Translations under genes and position numbers: made by a program
Source: Enoplolaimus lenunculus
Lineage: Eukaryota; Nematoda; Enoplea; Enoplida; Thoracostomopsidae
DNA length: 64,000 nt
Direction: 5' to 3'
Assembly (NCBI GenBank): GCA_030248215.1
Contig: JASANG010004129.1
Span: forward strand, 124,001-188,000
Shown here: piece after piece, positions 59,717 through 64,000 of the stretch
How the letters are laid out: each line of letters opens with the position of its first letter
Numbering within the stretch: the stretch's first letter is position 1
The notes under the pieces: model-generated
What the model was told of the DNA's origin: nothing
Seen by the model: only the letters and a program-made list of their open reading frames with translations
The model's database searches: none

Positions 59717-62700
59717 CTGAAAGTAAAATTCAATATTACTGTAAATTCCAGTGAGTTGATTTTAACTCATAATGAGTTGGGCGAATGTAAAGAACAGGGG
59801 CGGGACAATAGCTCTTTCAGAACTTACAATTCTGAATTGTTTGAACTCATTCTGAGTTAATTAAACAAGTTTCTCGGAATTAAATCAACTCAGAGTCAGT
59901 TTAATATTTACTGCTATTAAACTCAGAAATAAAACAGAAATAACTAATTCTGTCTTAGTTGATTAATCAACTCATTGGAATTTACAGCGTTGGCATAGCA
60001 TTTGCTTTGTGGGAGTAACACATGGCCATACTTAGAGTCTCCAGAACCAATGCTTAGCGGCGTGCGATGTCGGAGGACAAACGTTTTTAAGTTACACTGG
60101 ATTCTTCCCCAAGGGTGCTCTTGTGAGGGGGATATGCTGGTGTAAAATGAACGTATTTATAGTCTACAGGGCCAGAGGTTTAGTTGACGGGTAACCATAA
60201 GCACGGTCGTGATACTGCACTTATAAAAACAGGGTCGCAGACAGTATGCTTATGCCAAATTTTAAATACGAGTCTTGCAATTATATATAGCAGAATGAAA
60301 AGCAATACCAGGCTACTATACTTTCTTTCGGGTCTCCATAAGTGTCAAACATTACCTTTGAAACGCTTGATGTGAAACGTATACCTCTCAGCCCCTGTGG
60401 ACAACCAAAGGTCTGCCTTCTGCTCTGGTAGAAAATCGACCTGTGTCTCCAGCTTCAGTAGAATTTCTGCCGGACGTCCCGGTATTGAAATTTTGAAGTT
60501 TTACGGAAAATGTATCGTTTAGTGCGTTTAGGCTTCAACTTTTGATACAATTTTGACCAGTTCGTATCGCAGGATTCGTTTTTTTAAAAAACGATTCAAA
60601 AATCAAAATTTTTCATTAACACCAGCTTCACCTCCAGAATGGGGGAAATTTTGTTGACCACCGTATCCGATATATAATTTTCGGCTCCGGCGCTGTGGCC
60701 CTGCTCTTATAAGCCGCATAGTTTTAATAGAGCGAAGAATATTGGTACGCTGTTTCTTACCATACGGTTTGCCTTGATTCAAGCATTGAATCTTATTGCA
60801 TTCTTCACCATAGAAATAGTCGTGGCATTCACAAAAGTCAATATCGTCGGCTCCTTTAATGCGATTGCCGTGTTCACATCGCTTTTCGCAATATTTTCTT
60901 AAATCAAAAACCCACAATTTAAACACATTGTTGATTTTTAAATGCCAAAATTTTCGTAAACGCGAATCTATTAAATAGGCTTTGCTAAGTAACGGCCTGA
61001 AATATTAATAAATTTGAGAAAAAATTTTTTGTTACCTCAAAAATTTATCAGTGTTATCCTAACAGTGTTTAAGTACTGTAGTGACCCGAATAAGAGGGGG
61101 GAGACTGATATTTATTTGGCCTCTGCAGAGGGTTCCCCTCTGTTATTCGGTTGTTATTTATTTTCAATCCGCCTTTCGCCACCCTTCGGTACTGATATAT
61201 CCGGCATTGCAACAACCCGTTGAATTAAAAGTTTTTGCCTTGTATCAAAAGCTTGAGTGATAAGTAGTTTGTGGCGTTCTGAACAGGTTCGGACTTGGCA
61301 CTAATGAAATTTTATGCTCAAAATTTCGCTTGGCTACGAAACACCAACACAGAGGCAACGGAATAAACTTTACCGTAAGAACAATGGCTGGATTTGTGAA
61401 ATCTTACTCAAGTATTTACTTACATGATAATCGAGTAATTACTTAAGTCGCCGACTTGATAAGTAAATACGTAACTTTGAGCAAAAACATATAAACAACA
61501 AATCTGAACCATTATGATAAACATGAAAGTGGTTGTTTTGGTTTCTATTAACTAAGAAGCATCTACACTTTCACTTAGGCCGTGGCTTATGCCTGAACTG
61601 TTAATTTGTAATATATGTGATTTAGTCAGCGACTTAAGTATTTATACTTAACGAAGTACGTTTTTAAAAACGACAAAACGGTTACGTAATTACTTAGCAA
61701 TTTTAGAAATCAATCCAACGTTAATAACTTGTTTTGAATAGAATGTTTTCAGTTAACACCAAAAGGCTTTCAATGCTAAAAAGCCCATTTCTAAAAAAGT
61801 CAACAAATCGCTGATCAGTCCTTCGAAATTCATAAACTTCAATGCACGTTTCAACCGTTGTCTGATAAGCTTTAATTCGGCCTTCGGCCTGGCTTATTTA
61901 CAGTTTTTAAGGCACACTGTTAATTTCACTGAGTTGATTTTAACTCAGAATGTGCTGAATCACTCAGTCTGAGAGTTAGGACTATCAGAACTCACAATTT
62001 TGAGTTGATTCAATTTGTTCTGAGTTAATTAACCAACCCGCACCCAGAGTCAACTGAACTCAGATTGAGAATCAACTCAACTCAGAGTGAGTGTTAACGC
62101 ATACTGATAATAATTCAGGATTAACCAGCTCGCTAGCTGAATTGACTAATCAACTCATTGGAATTTACAGTGCAGAGGATTAATCTGTAAACTGGAGTCG
62201 GCGCAAACGCTCACCCGAAATATTTCTCTTGGCAACTGCAGCGTAGATTTATTTTATATGATCGATAGCCATTAATGCACGGACGCGAATCAAAACAATT
62301 TCGATCTAAATTAGGCTGATCAGGACAGTTACAGCCAATTGAAACGTCGTGACCAGGCAAAACACCGCTTTGATCCAAGAAATACGAACCTATAACAGTG
62401 ATATCGGCGAATACACAACGATGGTGTACGATGTCATTAGGACCGTTGCGTAGCAAAGATTTCTAGTCCAAGACGATGTAACTTTGTGTACAAAAACATT
62501 TTTGACATGGGAACGGGTCGATCACTCCTGGCCTTCGCTCTGGCTGCGGGTCAACTTAGACTTAGCCCTAAGTTAAGCTTGTTGGCCAATGTATAGAACA
62601 GGGCCGGAACAGTAGTATAAGCATATTCCTAAGCCTAAGCCTAAGCCTAAGTGTAAGGATGAGCCTATTCCTAAGCCAAAGCCAAAGCCTAAGCAAAAAA

Positions 62701-63067
62701 GTTAGTCTAAAGCGTAAACTGACTCTATTACAGCCCCGCCGGAAAACGATCCAGCCCTGTTCTGTAGATGTGCCAAGGGGCCGATCCCACCTGGCCTTCG
62801 CTCAGGCTACGGGTCAACTTAGACTTAGTCATAACCTTACGACTTGTTACAGGGGAAGGTGTACAAAGACCCCTATGACAAGTGTACTCATTAATGACTT
62901 ACCCACAAACCGGCGGCACTGTGGATCGTACGTTGTGTTCGAAGTCGCTTCGTAGATTAAGCTTTCGACAAAATTTGCAAGCGAATCATCGAGTTTCGGT
63001 TCTGCGTTCATACAACAAACCACCTCGAAGCTATGTTGTCTCAAAAGCGGCTTTTCTTCATGTGGCA
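58656..63067 (-). CDS. EGF-repeat single-pass membrane protein with PY motifs, 5' end off window
   Basis: Not recognised as a named family. Exons assigned: 63067-62903, 62462-62215, 60897-60761 and 59716-58656 (stop). The last three join in consistent phase. The link between the first two does not keep frame with the best splice sites, so an exon may be missing there. The ectodomain has Cys-rich EGF-like units: CINGYRSYKINLRCSCQEKYFG continuing to KYCEKRCEHG, FCECHDYFYGEEC, then CLNQGKPYDHQRSCRCLSS with FAGHHCEY. A hydrophobic segment (GVLFMIGIGLMVYCCARRK) is followed by about 300 cytoplasmic Ser-rich residues. These carry APPSY and GLPSYEDA, PPxY/LPxY motifs of the kind bound by WW domains of Nedd4-type ligases. 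The N-terminus and signal peptide are not in view. Confidence 0.8.
59739..59987. mobile_element. MITE family D (CTGTAAATTCCA ends), copy 1
   Basis: The terminal inverted repeats are CTGTAAATTCCAGTGAGTTG and, from the right, CTGTAAATTCCAATGAGTTG. The body is made of ACTCAGAATGAGTT-like units on both strands. It lies in the intron immediately upstream of the last exon of the EGF-repeat gene. No target duplication was recognised. Confidence 0.7.
61075..61260. repeat. Left-end fragment of the 30.2-kb DNA element family
   Basis: It begins ACTGTAGTGACCCGAATAAG and continues in parallel with the 30205 copy (TATTTGGCCT, TATTCGGTT, AAAGCTTGAGTGATA). No matching right end lies downstream, so it is truncated. 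It is in an intron of the EGF-repeat gene. Confidence 0.6.
61915..62172. mobile_element. MITE family D, copy 2
   Basis: It starts CACTGTTAATTTCACTGAGT and ends, read inward, CACTGTAAATTCCAATGAGT, with the same AACTCAGA/TCTGAGTT body as the copy at 59.7 kb. It lies in the same gene, one intron upstream and 43 bases from the 62215 donor. Confidence 0.7.
62583..62774. mobile_element. Related GGCC-ended MITE with the longest TTAGGC-like array
   Basis: The inverted ends share GAACAGGGC(C/T)GG about 12 bases in from each side. The interior at about 62630-62695 has four near-perfect CCTAAG units followed by degenerate ones (GCCAAAGCCAAAGCC). It sits in the intron between the first two assigned exons of the EGF-repeat gene. 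No clear target duplication was found. Confidence 0.6.
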
Positions 63068-64000
63068 CTAAAATATATTAATGTTCAATTTAACATAGTA
63101 AATTAACTGTCAACACAAACTTTTATATGAAAAATGAACTCATTTTTTTATCTTTGTCCATTAATATTGACAATGCGTAAATCACACCACAGTAATTTTT
63201 TTTCAGTTTGTCGACCCTAAAATACAAAATCACGCCAGTAGTGATCGTAGGCTTGTAGCCAGAGGGGGGCCTCAGCCTTGTGGAAGAATTTTGTCCCTAA
63301 AAAACTATCAAACATGATTCATTAAAAATTCTTGTATGCCTTTGCTGAAAACATTTTATCAGTCCCTAACCAGCAAGTGAAGGTGGCTACGGGCATGATG
63401 AAGCTGGTTACGGGCATTGTTGACCGGCCATATTATATGCCTTTGATTCAGGATCGCTTTTACTAGCGCTTGTATGGTGTAGATATATGGATATATTAAA
63501 ACTTAACTTCTTTTCTTCTATATTATTTCCAGTATATTTGCGACAGTGGAGTTGAGAGAACTTATATCATCAGTTCTTCAACGCCATAAATTTATTCGTC
63601 TGTCTGTATTTCGAAAAGCGGATCAAAATAAAAATATTAAAGATAATGATTCTAAAAACATTTACTTTCACTTTTTTTGAACTGGATTTTATAAAGATTT
63701 TGGCCAATGTTAATACTTTTAAGGGCGTGACAGGCGACTAACCGTATTCTTAAGCCTAAGCCTAAGCGTTGAAAAAATGTATTCCTAAGCTTAAGCAAAA
63801 AATGTAACTTAAAATCGAAACCTACTCTTTCATAGACCCACCAGAGATCTGGACGCTCTTTAAAGTAACATGGGCCAAGTTTTTGATCTAAATATGTTTT
63901 ATTACTTAAAATATTTTTGAAGAAGCCAATTTTAGCATTTAACGCAAACGCTTTATTCAAAACGCGAGAAATATTTTGTATTTTTATTAGAAATTAATTC
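63068..64000. other. Right edge: intron or upstream part of EGF-repeat gene
   Basis: Apart from the GGCC-ended MITE at 63702-63876 I see no exon. The acceptor at 63068-63069 (TATATTTTAG) implies that the EGF-repeat gene continues to the right, outside the window. Confidence 0.5.
63702..63876. mobile_element. hAT MITE, GGCC-ended family, copy 3
   Basis: A 175-bp copy with GGCC ends. Its 8-bp flanks AAGATTTT and AAGTTTTT match at 7 of 8 positions. The interior has AAGCCTAAGCCTAAGCG and the same ATGTAA and CCACCAGA blocks as copy 2 at 58170-58321. It creates no plausible gene. Confidence 0.8.

Noticed and set aside
62630-62700. Interstitial telomere or chromosome-end remnant
   Set aside because: The TTAGGC-like units sit between inverted repeats of a MITE family present in several copies, so transposition explains them better.

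Overview
The window reads as nuclear DNA of an invertebrate animal. Its genes are intron-rich, with GT-AG introns and TTTTCAG/TTTTAG-type acceptors, and the intergenic and intronic DNA is AT-rich and full of small non-autonomous transposons. Degenerate arrays of TTAGGC (the nematode telomere unit) recur inside some of these transposons. Together with an intact BIRC6/BRUCE homologue, this suggests a nematode, perhaps outside the lineage of C. elegans. That placement is inference.

Layout. (1) From the left edge to about 29.3 kb lies one huge minus-strand gene, the homologue of the giant inhibitor-of-apoptosis E2/E3 ubiquitin ligase BIRC6 (BRUCE). I could assign 31 exons, and from exon 2 to exon 31 every exon junction agrees in reading phase. 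The BIR zinc-finger exons are at 26.5-27.0 kb and a single 6.6-kb exon is at 6264-12891. The C-terminal part, including the UBC catalytic domain, lies beyond the left edge; the extreme N-terminus was not found. (2) 29.3-33.1 kb is intergenic: an odd T-poor, A/C-rich tract, a nested DNA transposon and a hAT-like MITE. (3) 33.1-49.6 kb is a minus-strand RalGAP alpha subunit (RALGAPA1/2 homologue), 19 exons with all phases consistent, ending in the Rap/Ran-GAP catalytic domain. (4) 49.6-53.4 kb is intergenic, with a tRNA-like SINE head and a 678-bp hAT element with a perfect 8-bp target duplication. (5) 53.4-54.3 kb is a complete two-exon plus-strand gene for ZNHIT1 (HIT zinc finger, chromatin remodelling). 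(6) 54.7-56.4 kb is a decayed, 5'-truncated LINE with reverse-transcriptase motifs. (7) 56.4-58.6 kb holds several hAT MITEs with TTAGGC-like interiors. (8) 58.7-63.1 kb and beyond is the 3' part of a minus-strand gene for an EGF-repeat single-pass membrane protein with cytoplasmic PY motifs.

The genes are not an operon or a pathway cluster: spacing is in kilobases and functions are unrelated (ubiquitin/apoptosis, Ral small-GTPase control, chromatin, cell surface). The most unusual material is the repeat landscape. At least four distinct MITE families are present, several with TIRs of the form (C/T)AGGGATG or GGCCCATG. They sit very close to exons: one begins 5 nt inside an intron next to a splice donor, one supplies the nearest AATAAA downstream of the RalGAP alpha stop, and a minisatellite supplies a 3' splice site of the BIRC6 gene. 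No LTR element, Polinton or CRISPR array was seen.
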